Positions 32,692 through 42,698 of a stretch of DNA of 64,000 nt are shown here, piece after piece. How positions within the stretch are numbered: position 1 is the stretch's first letter; each line of letters begins with the position of its first letter. Position numbers and translations under genes: made by a program. Below the pieces are notes generated by a model. That model worked only from the letters and a program-made list of their open reading frames with translations. It ran no database searches and had not been told where the DNA came from. Origin of the DNA: Candidatus Apopatosoma intestinale (GTDB lineage: Bacteria; Bacillota; Clostridia; Oscillospirales; CAG-272); contig DODZ01000006.1 of NCBI GenBank assembly GCA_003524145.1, positions 29,660 to 93,659 of the forward strand. The letters are read 5' to 3'.

Positions 32692-34899
32692 TTATGAAGT
32701 ATATCCGCGTTCAATGGAATATACGCCATTTATATTTTTGATTCTTGAAACAATGCTGAGATAATGATCGAGATTCTTGCATGCGACGCCGATGCTGATT
32801 ATGCACTGACCGTCGCTTTTTGTCTGCGTATTTATCTGGAGTATTGAAACACGCATTTCCGCAAGAGCCGATGTAATATCAGCAAGCATGGAAATTCTGT
32901 TTTCGGCAAAAATGCGCATTACGGCTTCATACTGCCCTCCCGCGGCATCTCCTCCGCCGGAAGCCTTGCGCCATTCCACGCGCACAAATCTGTCCGGATT
33001 GTCTTTCATTGATGCGAGAGCATTTTTGCAGTCGCATTTGTGAACGGAAATGCCGTATCCCTTTGTGATGAAGCCGATTATATTGTCACCGGGGAGCGGA
33101 TTGCAGCACTTTGCAAACTTTACCTGACAGCCCTCAAGCCCATCAACGGCGACACCGTTGTAGCTTCCTCTTGAGTATGGTTTCTGTACTGTCTGAACCT
33201 GAGAAGCATCTGTTATCGGTTCTTCTGCCGGCGGTGCCACCACGCGATCAAATTCATCGCGTATGCGCGCCGATATCTTTGATATGGAAAGCCCTCCGTA
33301 GCCAAGCATATTGAAAAGCTCAAGCGCGTTGTTCATGCCGCAGCGCAAAGCTATATTTTCGGAAATCCTCTCAAACTGCTCGTCGGTATAGGTTCTTCCG
33401 TAGTGCTTCAGCTCGGAAACGAAAGCGTTCCTGCCCTCGGCAATATTTTCATCGCGCTTTTCCTTTTTGAACCACTGACGTATCTTTGCCTTGGCTTCGC
33501 TTGTTTTTACAATGTTAAGCCAGTCGCGGCTAGGGCCCTTTGCCGAGGATGAGGTCAGTATCTCTACAATTTCTCCGTTTTTCAGTTCCCTGTCTATCGG
33601 AACTATCATTCCGTTTACCTTGGCACCGATCATTCTGTTTCCGACAGCAGAATGGATATGATAGGCAAAATCTATGCATGTAGAATTCTGCGGCAGGTTG
33701 ACAACATCGCCCTTCGGCGTGAAAACAAATGTTTCATCCTGAAAAATATCTATCTTTATCGCCTCAAGAAAATCGTCATGATCCGCTGTGGTAGATTCAT
33801 CTTCAACAAGTTTTGCTATCCATTCAAGCTTCTTGTCTATATCCTCTTTTGTTCTGTCGCCGGATTTGTATTTCCAGTGGGCGGCGATACCGTATTCGGC
33901 GATATGATGCATTTCCCATGTACGTATCTGCACCTCAAAGGGAATGCCGTCTCTGCCTATGACAGTGGTATGAAGTGAGCTGTACATATTTGCCTTAGGA
34001 GTTGAGATATAATCCTTGAAGCGTCCGGGAATGGAATTGTACATCTCATGAATATATCCGAGAGCGCTGTAGCATTCCGAAACGGTATTTACAATGATTC
34101 GCACTGCATAGAAATCATATATTTCGTCAAAGTTCTTATTCTGTTGATACATCTTACGATATATACTGTAAACTGATTTTACACGTCCCTCTATTGTAAC
34201 ATCAAGACCGTTTTTCTTCAGATATTCGGTAATGCTTTTCTTTGTATTCTCGATAAAGCCGCGATTTCTGCCGTATTTCTTATCTATATCGTCACGCACC
34301 TCATCATAGCCTATGGGATCTAAATATGAAAGTGCCAGATTTTCCAGCTCCTGCTTTATTTTCTGCATACCGAGACGATGAGCAAGCGGTGCATAAACAT
34401 GCATTGTCTCAAGGGCTATTCTCCTGCGCTTGCTCTCCTCTTGCGCATCGAGTGTACGCATATTGTGAAGTCTGTCCGCAAGCTTGATGAAGATAACGCG
34501 GATATCCTTCGCCATGGCAAAGAACATTTTGCGAAGATTCTCCATATGCTCGTCCTCTTTATCCTCGAAAGGAATACGGACAAGCTTTGTAAGCCCATCC
34601 ACAAGCTCGGCTACACTGTCACCGAAGAGCTTGCGTATCTTATCAATGTCTGTCTTATCAGAGCAGTCCTCGACAGTATCGTGCAGGAGCGCAGCGCAGA
34701 TGGAATCTGTATCGAGCCCCAGCCCCGCAACTATTTCCGCTACGGCAACGGGATGATTTATATATTCCTCGCCGCTCTTCCGATATTGCCCGCTGTGCAT
34801 CTCGCGGGCATATTCATATGCTTTTTTTATCTTTTCGGTATTATAGGTCTTGCCCGTACTTTCAAGTATGAACATAAGCCTGTCTATATCGTAAAACAT
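32692..34899 (-). CDS. relA: RelA/SpoT bifunctional (p)ppGpp synthetase/hydrolase
   Basis: A 735-residue long RSH enzyme that makes and breaks the alarmone (p)ppGpp. Order: HD hydrolase domain with LLHDTVEDC (about 65-75) and a further intact HD signature, synthetase domain with RVKSVYSIYRKM (about 241-252) and YDFYAVRIIV, TGS domain starting TPKGDVVNLP (about 395), a helical/zinc-finger region with CQVKFAKCCNPLPGD (about 590), and a C-terminal ACT domain. Hydrolase residues look intact, so it is likely bifunctional. GGGAG lies before the ATG. Confidence 0.95.
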   Translation of the reverse strand: MFYDIDRLMFILESTGKTYNTEKIKKAYEYAREMHSGQYRKSGEEYINHPVAVAEIVAGLGLDTDSICAALLHDTVEDCSDKTDIDKIRKLFGDSVAELVDGLTKLVRIPFEDKEDEHMENLRKMFFAMAKDIRVIFIKLADRLHNMRTLDAQEESKRRRIALETMHVYAPLAHRLGMQKIKQELENLALSYLDPIGYDEVRDDIDKKYGRNRGFIENTKKSITEYLKKNGLDVTIEGRVKSVYSIYRKMYQQNKNFDEIYDFYAVRIIVNTVSECYSALGYIHEMYNSIPGRFKDYISTPKANMYSSLHTTVIGRDGIPFEVQIRTWEMHHIAEYGIAAHWKYKSGDRTKEDIDKKLEWIAKLVEDESTTADHDDFLEAIKIDIFQDETFVFTPKGDVVNLPQNSTCIDFAYHIHSAVGNRMIGAKVNGMIVPIDRELKNGEIVEILTSSSAKGPSRDWLNIVKTSEAKAKIRQWFKKEKRDENIAEGRNAFVSELKHYGRTYTDEQFERISENIALRCGMNNALELFNMLGYGGLSISKISARIRDEFDRVVAPPAEEPITDASQVQTVQKPYSRGSYNGVAVDGLEGCQVKFAKCCNPLPGDNIIGFITKGYGISVHKCDCKNALASMKDNPDRFVRVEWRKASGGGDAAGGQYEAVMRIFAENRISMLADITSALAEMRVSILQINTQTKSDGQCIISIGVACKNLDHYLSIVSRIKNINGVYSIERGYTS

Positions 34900-34923
34900 C
34901 TTTTTTCTCCCGACTCCGGTGGG

Positions 34924-37041
34924 TCACTCTGTTTTTATCCCATTCAAGAGTCTGTTATTTATAATATCTGTTTTTTCCGTTACCTTCGGTAATGAAAAAG
35001 AATACGTCATTCCGCTGCATTTATCAGCTGTTATAAGCCCGGCATCGATAAACACAGCCATCATTATTTTCAGTTTGACAAAAGAAACCGACGGGAGCGC
35101 ACGAAGCACCGCCTTTATATTGATTTCCGTGCCCTTGGCAGGTGCGTTCTTTTGCAGAAATTTATAGAAAAGCACAAAGTCACCGCGATCCGGATAATCC
35201 TCTGCCTCGCAGACTTCTCTGCCTAAAATGACCTTTTCGGCATATTCCTCGGCTTCTATATATTCGAGCAGAGTCTCTTTCCCGAAACGTATTTCCTTTG
35301 CCATCATCTGAATTGATGACATCCCGCGGAATTCATTTATATCGAGACTAAAGACTATATCCGCGCTGTCGCCGCATTCGTAGCCCTCTGAGATCAGGTT
35401 TCTGCCGAATAAAAGCGCAGGAACAAGCATATCGCCTGATTTTATCATCAGTTTTGTATGCTTATCTTCCTTGAGAAGCGTTATATCGTCTATTTGGGCA
35501 TTTTTCAGAAGGAATACCGGCGCAGGATTGCCTGCACCGTACGGTTCGAGACGCATAAGCTCGTTTGCCTCTACCATATTGATATCGCTCTCCGAAACCT
35601 CACAGTCTATCTCACAGACAGGCTCAGGCATGCCTGCAGCAAAAGCATCGCTTGCATAAGCATTTATCGCCTCGCGGAAAGCATCTACATTGCCGCGCTC
35701 AATTGTAAGTCCCGCCGCAAGCTCATGCCCGCCGAACTTGGTAAGCAGCTTGCTACATGCGGAAAAAGCAGCGAATATATCAAAGCCGATAACACTTCTG
35801 GCACTTCCTCTGCCTTCATCCGAGTCTTTGGCAAAAGATATAAGCACGCATGGCTTGCCATAGCGCTCGGTTATCTTCGAGGCAACTATGCCGATTACGC
35901 CGTGATGCCAGTTGTCGCCGGATATCACGAGCACATCACATTCAGCGGCATGAGGGTTTTTAAAAAGAAAAGTCTCGGCTTCCTTTAATATGGAATTTTC
36001 CAGTACCTGCCGCTCACGGTTAAAGGCACAAAGCTCTTCCGCTATGGCATCTGCAAGCATCGGAGACTCCGTCATGAAAAGTTGAACTGCTCTTCCCGCA
36101 TCGCCCATGCGCCCCGCCGCATTTATGCGAGGTGCCACCCCGAAGGCTATGGAAGAGACGGAAATACGCTTCAGCACGCTTTTTCTGTTGCGCCCCGAGT
36201 CTGTTTCTATTCCCGCGGCACATAGGAGCGATTTCATGCTGACATCCTCTGTGCCGCGCAAAAGCCCCAGACCTATATGGATTATTATTCGGTTCTCTCC
36301 CGTTACGGGCATTACATCGGCTATCGTGCCGATTGCCGCGAGGCTGATATATGAGCGACACATATCCTTGACTGTATCGAGATTATACTTTCCGTCGTTC
36401 TCGCGGGCAAGCTCCAGTGCACATATCAGCTTGAAGGCGACACCAACGCCTGCCAGATCCTTATATGGATATCCGCAGTCTGCTCTGTGCGGATTTATCA
36501 CGGCGACGGCATCTGGCAGAATCTCGGGGCACTGATGATGGTCTGTTATAACGGTATCTACGCCGAGACTCTTTGCGTATTCGACCTCGCTTACCGCCGT
36601 TATACCTGTATCTACGGTTATAATAAGCTTCGTGCCGCTCGCGGCTATCGTATCAATCGCATCGCGGCTCATGCCGTAGCCCTCGTATTCGCGTGAAGGA
36701 ATATAAAAATCGGCAGATATTCCGCGATCGCGAAAATATCGCAAAAGCATCGACACGGATGTCACACCGTCGGCATCGTAATCACCGTATACCGTGATTT
36801 TTTCGTTGCCTTCCGTGGCCCTCATTATTCTTGCGACAGCTGCATCCATATCCTTCATCAGAAAAGGATCGTGAAGAAAGCTCTCTGATTTATCTATAAA
36901 AATTTTTGCGCTCTGCGGGTCTTTGTAGCCCCTGTTGCAGAGTACGCGGGCAGTGACAGGTGAAACGCCGAGCGTTTTGCAGAGTGTCGATACCTCATCT
37001 TCGTCCTGCTCACAAATTATCCACTTTTTTTCTTTTTTCAT
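34924..37041 (-). CDS. recJ: Single-stranded-DNA-specific exonuclease RecJ
   Basis: A 705-residue 5'-3' exonuclease of DNA repair. The DHH phosphoesterase motifs are clear: VYGDYDADGVTS (about 79-90), VDTGI, TDHHQCP (about 164-170) and the DHHA1 motif FGGHELAAGLTI (about 445-456), followed by an OB-fold RecJ domain (PAPVFLLKNAQI). The C-terminal 120 residues or so are Firmicutes-specific. It lies 48 bases after the FAD protein gene and 24 bases before relA. Confidence 0.94.
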   Translation of the reverse strand: MKKEKKWIICEQDEDEVSTLCKTLGVSPVTARVLCNRGYKDPQSAKIFIDKSESFLHDPFLMKDMDAAVARIMRATEGNEKITVYGDYDADGVTSVSMLLRYFRDRGISADFYIPSREYEGYGMSRDAIDTIAASGTKLIITVDTGITAVSEVEYAKSLGVDTVITDHHQCPEILPDAVAVINPHRADCGYPYKDLAGVGVAFKLICALELARENDGKYNLDTVKDMCRSYISLAAIGTIADVMPVTGENRIIIHIGLGLLRGTEDVSMKSLLCAAGIETDSGRNRKSVLKRISVSSIAFGVAPRINAAGRMGDAGRAVQLFMTESPMLADAIAEELCAFNRERQVLENSILKEAETFLFKNPHAAECDVLVISGDNWHHGVIGIVASKITERYGKPCVLISFAKDSDEGRGSARSVIGFDIFAAFSACSKLLTKFGGHELAAGLTIERGNVDAFREAINAYASDAFAAGMPEPVCEIDCEVSESDINMVEANELMRLEPYGAGNPAPVFLLKNAQIDDITLLKEDKHTKLMIKSGDMLVPALLFGRNLISEGYECGDSADIVFSLDINEFRGMSSIQMMAKEIRFGKETLLEYIEAEEYAEKVILGREVCEAEDYPDRGDFVLFYKFLQKNAPAKGTEINIKAVLRALPSVSFVKLKIMMAVFIDAGLITADKCSGMTYSFSLPKVTEKTDIINNRLLNGIKTE

Positions 37042-37088
37042 GGATAGTCCGTCCTCTCATTGTATCATTAGGTATTGCCAAATGCAGG

Positions 37089-38705
37089 TCAGTACTTCGG
37101 CGGTTTATATTTCGCCATGAGGGAAAGCGCCATATTTATGCCGTCCACAGCGGCACTTGTTATTCCTCCGGCGTAGCCTGCACCCTCTCCTCCTACATAG
37201 AGATTTTTATAGTTTTGTGCTGTGTAATTTTTTTCTCTGCATATACGTATCGGAGATGAGGTTCTCGTTTCGGGCGCAGTTATCAGTGCATCATCAGAGT
37301 CAAAGCCGTGCAGTTTTTTTCCGAAATCTGCAATACCGGCTTTCAGTGACTCGGTAACAAACTCAGGAAAAACACGCCCAACATCGGTAAATGTCACATT
37401 TCCCATCATATATGTCGGCTCCACATCGCCTATCGTATTGCGACAGCCGGCTCTGCCGAGAAAGTTGCCTACACTCTGACACGGCGCGGCGTATCCTCTG
37501 CCGCCTATATCAAATGCAGCACTCTCTATCCTGCGTTGAAAATTTATTGCACCAGCTACCGTGCCGCCGAAATCATCGGGAAGCACCGATACGGCAACAG
37601 CGCAGTTTGCATTTTTGCCGCTTCTGATGTAGCTGCTCATGCCGTTTGTAACTACTCCGCCGTGCTCCGATGCAGCCGCCACAACCTCGCCGCCGGGGCA
37701 CATACAAAAGGTATATACACCGCGTCCGCCTATGCGGCATGAAAGATTGTATTCGCCCTTCGGCAGTCTCGGGTCACCTGCAAGCTCGCCGTAGAGCCCC
37801 TTGTCTATGTTTTCCTGCAGATGTTCTATTCTCACTCCGACGGAAAACGGCTTCGGAGTTATCACAAGTGAGGTTCCGCCGAGCATCTCGAATGTATCTC
37901 TTGCGCTGTGACCTATCGCAAGCATAAGGACACCGCATTCGATGTCTCCGTATCCGGTTTTGACCGAGCGGATCAGCTGTCCTCCCGCGGCATCAAAGCC
38001 ATCAAATTTTGTCTTATAATGTATCTCACCGCCGAGAGAGATTATCTCGGCTTCTATGCCGGAAACGACCCGCTTCAGATAATCCGTGCCTATGTGTGGA
38101 CGCGCATTTGAGAGTATTTCCTCCGGCGCACCGTGGCGTACCATTGTTTCGAGAACATAGGCGCATTTCGGATCATTTATGCGCGTCATGAGCTTGCCGT
38201 CGGAAAATGTACCCGCTCCTCCGGCACCGAACTGAATATTTGATTCGCCGTCCAGCATGCAAGAGCGAAAAAAAGCATCTACATCGGCACTTCTCTCTGC
38301 CGTATTTTTGCCTCTTTCAAGCACTATCGGACGATATCCGTATTTTGCCAGCGTAAGCGCCGCAAACATCCCGCAGGGACCGAATCCCACTATCACGGGG
38401 CGTGCGCCGAGCTCCTCATCGCCGAAAGTCGGTGTAATATCGGCTGACTTTGCCGCTGTTATGCCGTCTCTGCCGAGCTTTTCTTCATCGGGGCTTTTGC
38501 CTTCAACCGTAGCAATAACGGAATAGACGAACTTTATGTCAGCTCTTTTCCTCGCATCTACGGATTTTTTAAATATCTTCATCTCCGAAATGCTGTCAGC
38601 GGAAAAGAACTTCAACAAACGCTTTCGTGCAAAATGAAAGGTTTCGTCTGTTGAAGCTCCGATAGGCATTTTTATGTTTTGTACTATATATCTGTGTCTC
38701 TGCAT
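37089..38705 (-). CDS. FAD-dependent dehydrogenase (COG2509 family)
   Basis: A 538-residue flavoprotein. The FAD-binding region reads PVIVGFGPCGMFAALTLAK (about 106-124), a GxGxxG variant; GAGGAGTFSDGKL and the C-terminal GEGAGYAGGITSAAVDG are family hallmarks. An N-terminal domain of about 90 residues precedes the FAD fold. The reaction is not known to me despite wide conservation in Firmicutes. The ATG lies one base after the cdaR stop, so translation is coupled. Confidence 0.88.
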   Translation of the reverse strand: MQRHRYIVQNIKMPIGASTDETFHFARKRLLKFFSADSISEMKIFKKSVDARKRADIKFVYSVIATVEGKSPDEEKLGRDGITAAKSADITPTFGDEELGARPVIVGFGPCGMFAALTLAKYGYRPIVLERGKNTAERSADVDAFFRSCMLDGESNIQFGAGGAGTFSDGKLMTRINDPKCAYVLETMVRHGAPEEILSNARPHIGTDYLKRVVSGIEAEIISLGGEIHYKTKFDGFDAAGGQLIRSVKTGYGDIECGVLMLAIGHSARDTFEMLGGTSLVITPKPFSVGVRIEHLQENIDKGLYGELAGDPRLPKGEYNLSCRIGGRGVYTFCMCPGGEVVAAASEHGGVVTNGMSSYIRSGKNANCAVAVSVLPDDFGGTVAGAINFQRRIESAAFDIGGRGYAAPCQSVGNFLGRAGCRNTIGDVEPTYMMGNVTFTDVGRVFPEFVTESLKAGIADFGKKLHGFDSDDALITAPETRTSSPIRICREKNYTAQNYKNLYVGGEGAGYAGGITSAAVDGINMALSLMAKYKPPKY

Positions 38706-38706
38706 C

Positions 38707-39267
38707 TTATTCTTTTACGCCTGTTTTGTCATTCTCCGCGCCGATTGTATCAGCATGCGTGTTTTTTTCATCATCGACGTGCTCAACAGGTGATGTCGTG
38801 ATGTCCGCTCTTATAAATTCCGGAGAAACGGAAACGAGCGCCACGCCGATCGGCAAGTCAATATCGAGCTTGAGCATCGTATCTCCTGCGGCTGTAACCG
38901 TTGCGGCATCGACGGAAAGCTTCACTCTGCTTCTTTTTGCATCGGTGGCACTGAGCTTCCTGCCCTTCACTGTGACGACTATATTCGTATCGGCAAGAGA
39001 AATATCGAAGTTTCTTTCATTCAATACACTTTCGTTTTTTATCGTTATATCATTGCTTGTAAACTGATAGTCTGTTGTTTTTATATTTCCGTCAGTACTC
39101 ACGGCGTAAATCCAGATTATTATCGCCGCAAGTATGGAGAAAATTCTTATTATTATATCGGCTTTTTTGCTCCGCTTGACAGTGTAATCATCGGAGCCTT
39201 CCTCACGATCGACGACCGTATTTTTCTGCCCGAAAAATTCTTTTAACCTGCTGAATGTCTCTTTCAA
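38707..39267 (-). CDS. cdaR: YbbR-domain protein, CdaR-like
   Basis: About 186 residues: a charged cytoplasmic start, one membrane helix (IIIRIFSILAAIIIWIYAVS) and a single extracytoplasmic YbbR-type domain. CdaR normally has three or four YbbR repeats and regulates the cyclase CdaA. I place the start at TTG 39267, nine bases after GGGAG and 25 bases after the cdaA stop; a longer frame would overlap cdaA by over 80 bases. The acidic C-terminal tail is probably disordered. The shortness is notable but not a visible truncation, because the gene abuts the next one neatly. Confidence 0.82.
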   Translation of the reverse strand: MKETFSRLKEFFGQKNTVVDREEGSDDYTVKRSKKADIIIRIFSILAAIIIWIYAVSTDGNIKTTDYQFTSNDITIKNESVLNERNFDISLADTNIVVTVKGRKLSATDAKRSRVKLSVDAATVTAAGDTMLKLDIDLPIGVALVSVSPEFIRADITTSPVEHVDDEKNTHADTIGAENDKTGVKE

Positions 39268-39292
39268 TCTGCTCAACTCCCTTCGCCTGTGA

Positions 39293-40159
39293 TTATTTCT
39301 GTTCCTGCTTCTGTTCATCTTCTTTTGTTTCACGAACATGCTTTTCGCCCTTGCGATCTTTTGTATGAGGCTCATCGCCGAGAAGAGCCGAAAGCTCTGT
39401 TTTCAGCGTACCGAGGTCGTAATTGCGCTTGAGCTGACCGTCCACGGCTATCGATATTGTTCCGGTTTCCTCGGAAACGACTACGATAACAGCGTCGCTG
39501 TTTTCGCTCATGCCTATCGCGGAGCGGTGGCGTGTGCCGAGGTCCTTGATTATATCATCGTTTGTGGACATCGGAAGGAAGCAACCTGCGGCATAGATTC
39601 TGCAGTTTTTGATAACTACGGCACCGTCATGCAGAGGCGCCTTATTGTAAAATATATTGCGGAGAAGCGGAACGGTTACATCCGCATTGACAACTGTTCC
39701 CGTTTTTATGATATCTCCGAGAGGAGTCGAGCGCTCGATTACAATCAATGCACCGGTATATTCCTTGGAGAGTTCGCTTGCTGCCTCGCAGATATTGTTT
39801 ATAGCCGTATGCTTTGACTGGGAGGATTTTGTTTCGCCTGCATTTTTTATCGAGCGGAAGGGGCTTCCGCCCATCTTTTCAAGAGCGGAACGAAGCTCCG
39901 GCTGGAATATGATGATAAGCGAAATGAGACCGATCTGCACTATATTAGAGAGCAAAAATTTCAGTGCTCGCATATCGAGTATATCACTTATAATTACAAC
40001 AATAAGAACCATGAGAACGCCGAGCGCCAGCTTGCTCGCGCGTCTGTCACGGATGAATTTGATTATATAATAAATGAGTATCGACACTACGGCGATATCC
40101 AGAATATCAATAAGCTTTATTGCCAAAAACTGCTCTGCAATATAATTCAGTATTTCCAA
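39293..40159 (-). CDS. cdaA: Diadenylate cyclase CdaA
   Basis: Makes the second messenger cyclic-di-AMP from two ATP. The 288-residue protein has three N-terminal membrane helices (about 10-75) and the DAC domain with the catalytic DGAVVI (about 178-183) and RHRSAIGMSE (about 210-219). The C-terminal tail is charged. It is the first gene of the minus-strand operon; the ribosome site AGGAGCG lies upstream. A probable receptor of its product is at 22789-23115. Confidence 0.95.
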   Translation of the reverse strand: MEILNYIAEQFLAIKLIDILDIAVVSILIYYIIKFIRDRRASKLALGVLMVLIVVIISDILDMRALKFLLSNIVQIGLISLIIIFQPELRSALEKMGGSPFRSIKNAGETKSSQSKHTAINNICEAASELSKEYTGALIVIERSTPLGDIIKTGTVVNADVTVPLLRNIFYNKAPLHDGAVVIKNCRIYAAGCFLPMSTNDDIIKDLGTRHRSAIGMSENSDAVIVVVSEETGTISIAVDGQLKRNYDLGTLKTELSALLGDEPHTKDRKGEKHVRETKEDEQKQEQK

Positions 40160-40278
40160 CTTCTTTTCGCTCCTACAAAGAATAGTGTGTTGTTCATATA
40201 TTATAATATATTTTTCGGTATAAATAAATAGATTTTTGAAAATTTTTTATAAAATTTCCATTTTTTTTACTTTTATCA

Positions 40279-40307
40279 ATGACAAACTACCGATTTTATG
40301 GTAAAAT
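40279..40307 (+). promoter_or_regulatory. Promoter of ispD-ispF
   Basis: ATGACA (40279-40284) and TAAAAT (40302-40307) with a 17-base spacer. Confidence 0.65.
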
Positions 40308-40360
40308 AGTTATCGCTAAGCTGATTTTACGGTTATTGACTGAACATACCGGAGGTTATA

Positions 40361-41116
40361 ATGAAAAATATACTGAAAAAAATAAGCACTGCCATGAATA
40401 TCGTGACGCGCAAAAAGGAGCGTCTCTATACCTCGGCGGTAATACTCGCTGCGGGTCTGAGTGCAAGGATGCAAGGCATTTCAAAACAGATGATAGAGCT
40501 TAGCGGAAAAAGCGTCATTGCGCATACGCTCTGCGCCTTTCAGAACTGCGAGCTTATAGATGAGATTATCATTGTAACAAATGAAGCTGAGTTTCCGTAT
40601 TATAACGAAGAATTCAAAAATGAATACGGAATAACAAAGCTTTCGCGCGTGGTTCTCGGTGGAAATACACGCGCCCGTTCTGCTGAAAACGGATTTTCCG
40701 CCATATCGAAGAACGCCGATTTCGTGGCTATTCACGACGGTGCGCGTTGCCTCATAACTCCCGAAAAGATATCCGCCGTGGTAAAAGCGGCATTTAATAA
40801 AGGCGCGGCAATAGCGGCAACAAAGGCGACCGACACAATGAAAAAAGCCGATGAGGACGGAAAAATCACGGGTACGCTCGACAGGAGCAAAATATGGCGT
40901 GCGCAGACGCCGCAGGTTTTCAAAAAAAGCATTTATTTTGTTTCGCTGAAAAACTGCAAGAGCAAGGGCGCGGCAATTACCGATGACGCTATGATGGCGG
41001 AGCACGCCGGCTTTAATGTCTACTGTATTGAAACAGGCTCCGACAATATCAAAATAACAACGCCTGCCGATATCCGCGAGGTACTCGGCGTGCTGAACGG
41101 GAGGGAAAGTAAATGA
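40361..41116 (+). CDS. ispD: 2-C-methyl-D-erythritol 4-phosphate cytidylyltransferase
   Basis: Third step of the MEP isoprenoid pathway: transfers CMP to methylerythritol phosphate. The 251-residue protein has the nucleotidyltransferase signature [11 protein letters not shown] (about 28-38), IHDGARCL (about 126-133) and TPQVFKK. An N-terminal extension of about 20 basic residues precedes the usual start. CGGAGG lies before the ATG. The next gene, ispF, overlaps by ATGA. Confidence 0.93.
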   Translation: MKNILKKISTAMNIVTRKKERLYTSAVILAAGLSARMQGISKQMIELSGKSVIAHTLCAFQNCELIDEIIIVTNEAEFPYYNEEFKNEYGITKLSRVVLGGNTRARSAENGFSAISKNADFVAIHDGARCLITPEKISAVVKAAFNKGAAIAATKATDTMKKADEDGKITGTLDRSKIWRAQTPQVFKKSIYFVSLKNCKSKGAAITDDAMMAEHAGFNVYCIETGSDNIKITTPADIREVLGVLNGRESK

Positions 41117-41589
41117 ATTTCCGCATAGGTCACGGATATGATGTTCACAGGCTCACCGAGGGGAGAAAGCTCTTTCTCGGCGGGGTGGAAATACCGCATA
41201 AAGCAGGGCTCCTCGGGCATTCCGATGCCGATGTTCTGCTCCATGCGGTCTGCGATGCTCTGCTCGGTGCGGCTGCGCTCGGTGATATAGGAAGGCACTT
41301 TCCCGATACCGACGATAAATATAAAGGAATATCGAGTCTTATCTTACTCGGCGAGGTATATAAAAAGATATCGGCACTCGGCTATAGAGTCTGCAATGTG
41401 GATGTCACGCTGATAGCGCAGAAGCCAAAAATATCGCCATACACCGACATAATGAGAAAAAACATATCAAATGCACTCGAAATTGATATTGATTCTGTAA
41501 ACATCAAAGGAACTACCGAAGAACATCTCGGTTTTACGGGAAAAGAGGAAGGCATATCGTGTCACGCCGTCTGCCTTCTTTGCAAGTAA
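41113..41589 (+). CDS. ispF: 2-C-methyl-D-erythritol 2,4-cyclodiphosphate synthase
   Basis: Fifth step of the MEP pathway. The 158-residue protein has the zinc ligands of the family in GHGYDVHRL (residues 6-14) and [10 protein letters not shown] (about 36-45), plus the conserved [10 protein letters not shown] near the C-terminus. Its start overlaps the ispD stop by 4 bases. ispE, the intermediate step, is not in this window. Confidence 0.95.
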   Translation: MNFRIGHGYDVHRLTEGRKLFLGGVEIPHKAGLLGHSDADVLLHAVCDALLGAAALGDIGRHFPDTDDKYKGISSLILLGEVYKKISALGYRVCNVDVTLIAQKPKISPYTDIMRKNISNALEIDIDSVNIKGTTEEHLGFTGKEEGISCHAVCLLCK

Positions 41590-41721
41590 ATTCATGAAAA
41601 TTCGCTCTATCGCGGTTTAAATCCCTCTTATTCGCCGTTTTTAATATTCCCTTTTGTTCTTATTTGACGATTATTGAAAAACGATTTCAGCAAGGTAAAC
41701 AAAAATCGCTCTTCAAATTTG

Positions 41722-41791
41722 TTGACAAAATTTTCCAATATGGTATTGAAAAAATTCCCAAAATATGGTAGTATGTTGTTGGAAAATTTTG
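41722..41791 (+). promoter_or_regulatory. Tandem spo0A promoters flanked by a 13-bp inverted repeat
   Basis: Promoter 1: TTGACA (41722-41727), 16 bases, TATTGA (41744-41749). Promoter 2: TTGAAA (41746-41751), 17 bases, TAGTAT (41769-41774). The perfect inverted repeat CAAAATTTTCCAA (41726-41738)/TTGGAAAATTTTG (41779-41791) brackets both, overlapping the first -35 and the start region of the second. Confidence 0.6.
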
Positions 41792-41838
41792 GTAAGTCAA
41801 AAATCCGGCACTAAAATAAAGAAATGGAGAAAATTAAC

Positions 41839-42636
41839 ATGGAACAAAAAGTAAGAATACTTATCGCAGATGAAAATGTCGAATTCCGCATGAATCTCAG
41901 GGAGAACCTGACACGAGCCGGCATGGAAATAGTTGAGGAGGCATCCGACGGAACGGACATACTGACAAAAATAAAGCGTACTACTCCGGATATCGTTTTT
42001 ATTGATATATGGCTTCCGAAGGGCGACCCCATACAGATTATAAAGAAGTCAAAACTTCTCTTTCCGAATCCGCTTCAGGCACCCGATTTTATCGCGCTCT
42101 CTTATTGCTCAAATCCTAACCTTTTTCTTGAGGCAAGCGAAGCCGGAGCAACCTTCTGCATACAGAAGCCCGTGGAATATGCGACTCTCTTTGACAGGAT
42201 AATGCGCATCTACAGAAACAGACAGAACAATTTCAGAATACCGCTATCGAGTATGCGCACAGGCTCGGGAAGCGACGAGGATGCCGACCTTGAAACTCAG
42301 GTGACAAAAATTCTTCACAAAATCGGCGTTCCTGCGCATATAAAAGGCTATCAGTATCTGCGCACTGCCATAATAATGACGGTGGAAAACAATAATCTGA
42401 TTAACTCTGTCACAAAAATTCTGTATCCTTCCGTTGCCAAGACCTACGAAACAACATCATCACGCGTAGAGCGTGCCATACGTCATGCGATAGAAGTCGC
42501 ATGGGACAGAGGTGACCTCGATGTACTCAATTCTTACTTCGGCTATACGATACAGAACGAACGCGGAAAGCCCACGAACAGCGAATTTATAGCGATGATT
42601 TCAGACAATCTGCGTCTCAAAAACAGAATTTCATAA
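41839..42636 (+). CDS. spo0A: Sporulation master response regulator Spo0A
   Basis: Spo0A controls entry into sporulation when phosphorylated. The 265-residue protein has a receiver domain (acidic D11-E12 in IADEN, phospho-acceptor D56 in FIDIWLP, S88, K110 in QKPV), a short linker and the Spo0A C-terminal DNA-binding domain (from about 150), where [17 protein letters not shown] is the recognition helix region. I choose the ATG at 41839, which has GGAGAA eight bases upstream; the ATG at 41824 contains that ribosome site. Monocistronic, with its own unusual promoter region and a terminator. Confidence 0.96.
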   Translation: MEQKVRILIADENVEFRMNLRENLTRAGMEIVEEASDGTDILTKIKRTTPDIVFIDIWLPKGDPIQIIKKSKLLFPNPLQAPDFIALSYCSNPNLFLEASEAGATFCIQKPVEYATLFDRIMRIYRNRQNNFRIPLSSMRTGSGSDEDADLETQVTKILHKIGVPAHIKGYQYLRTAIIMTVENNNLINSVTKILYPSVAKTYETTSSRVERAIRHAIEVAWDRGDLDVLNSYFGYTIQNERGKPTNSEFIAMISDNLRLKNRIS

Positions 42637-42645
42637 AAATGCCAT

Positions 42646-42685
42646 AAAAGGCAAGGAAATCCGCTCGGGGATTCCCTTGCCTTTT
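42646..42685. terminator. Bidirectional terminator between spo0A and the nucleoside transporter operon
   Basis: A long hairpin: AAAAGGCAAGG...AATCC on the left with GGATT...CCTTGCCTTTT on the right, small bulge, loop GCTC. Confidence 0.85.
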
Positions 42686-42698
42686 ATTTGCCGAAGCC

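Noticed and set aside
41718..41735. Spo0A box at the spo0A promoter (TTTTGTCAA on the minus strand)
   Set aside because: The core has a mismatch at a key base, and the same bases are explained by the inverted repeat and the -35 element.
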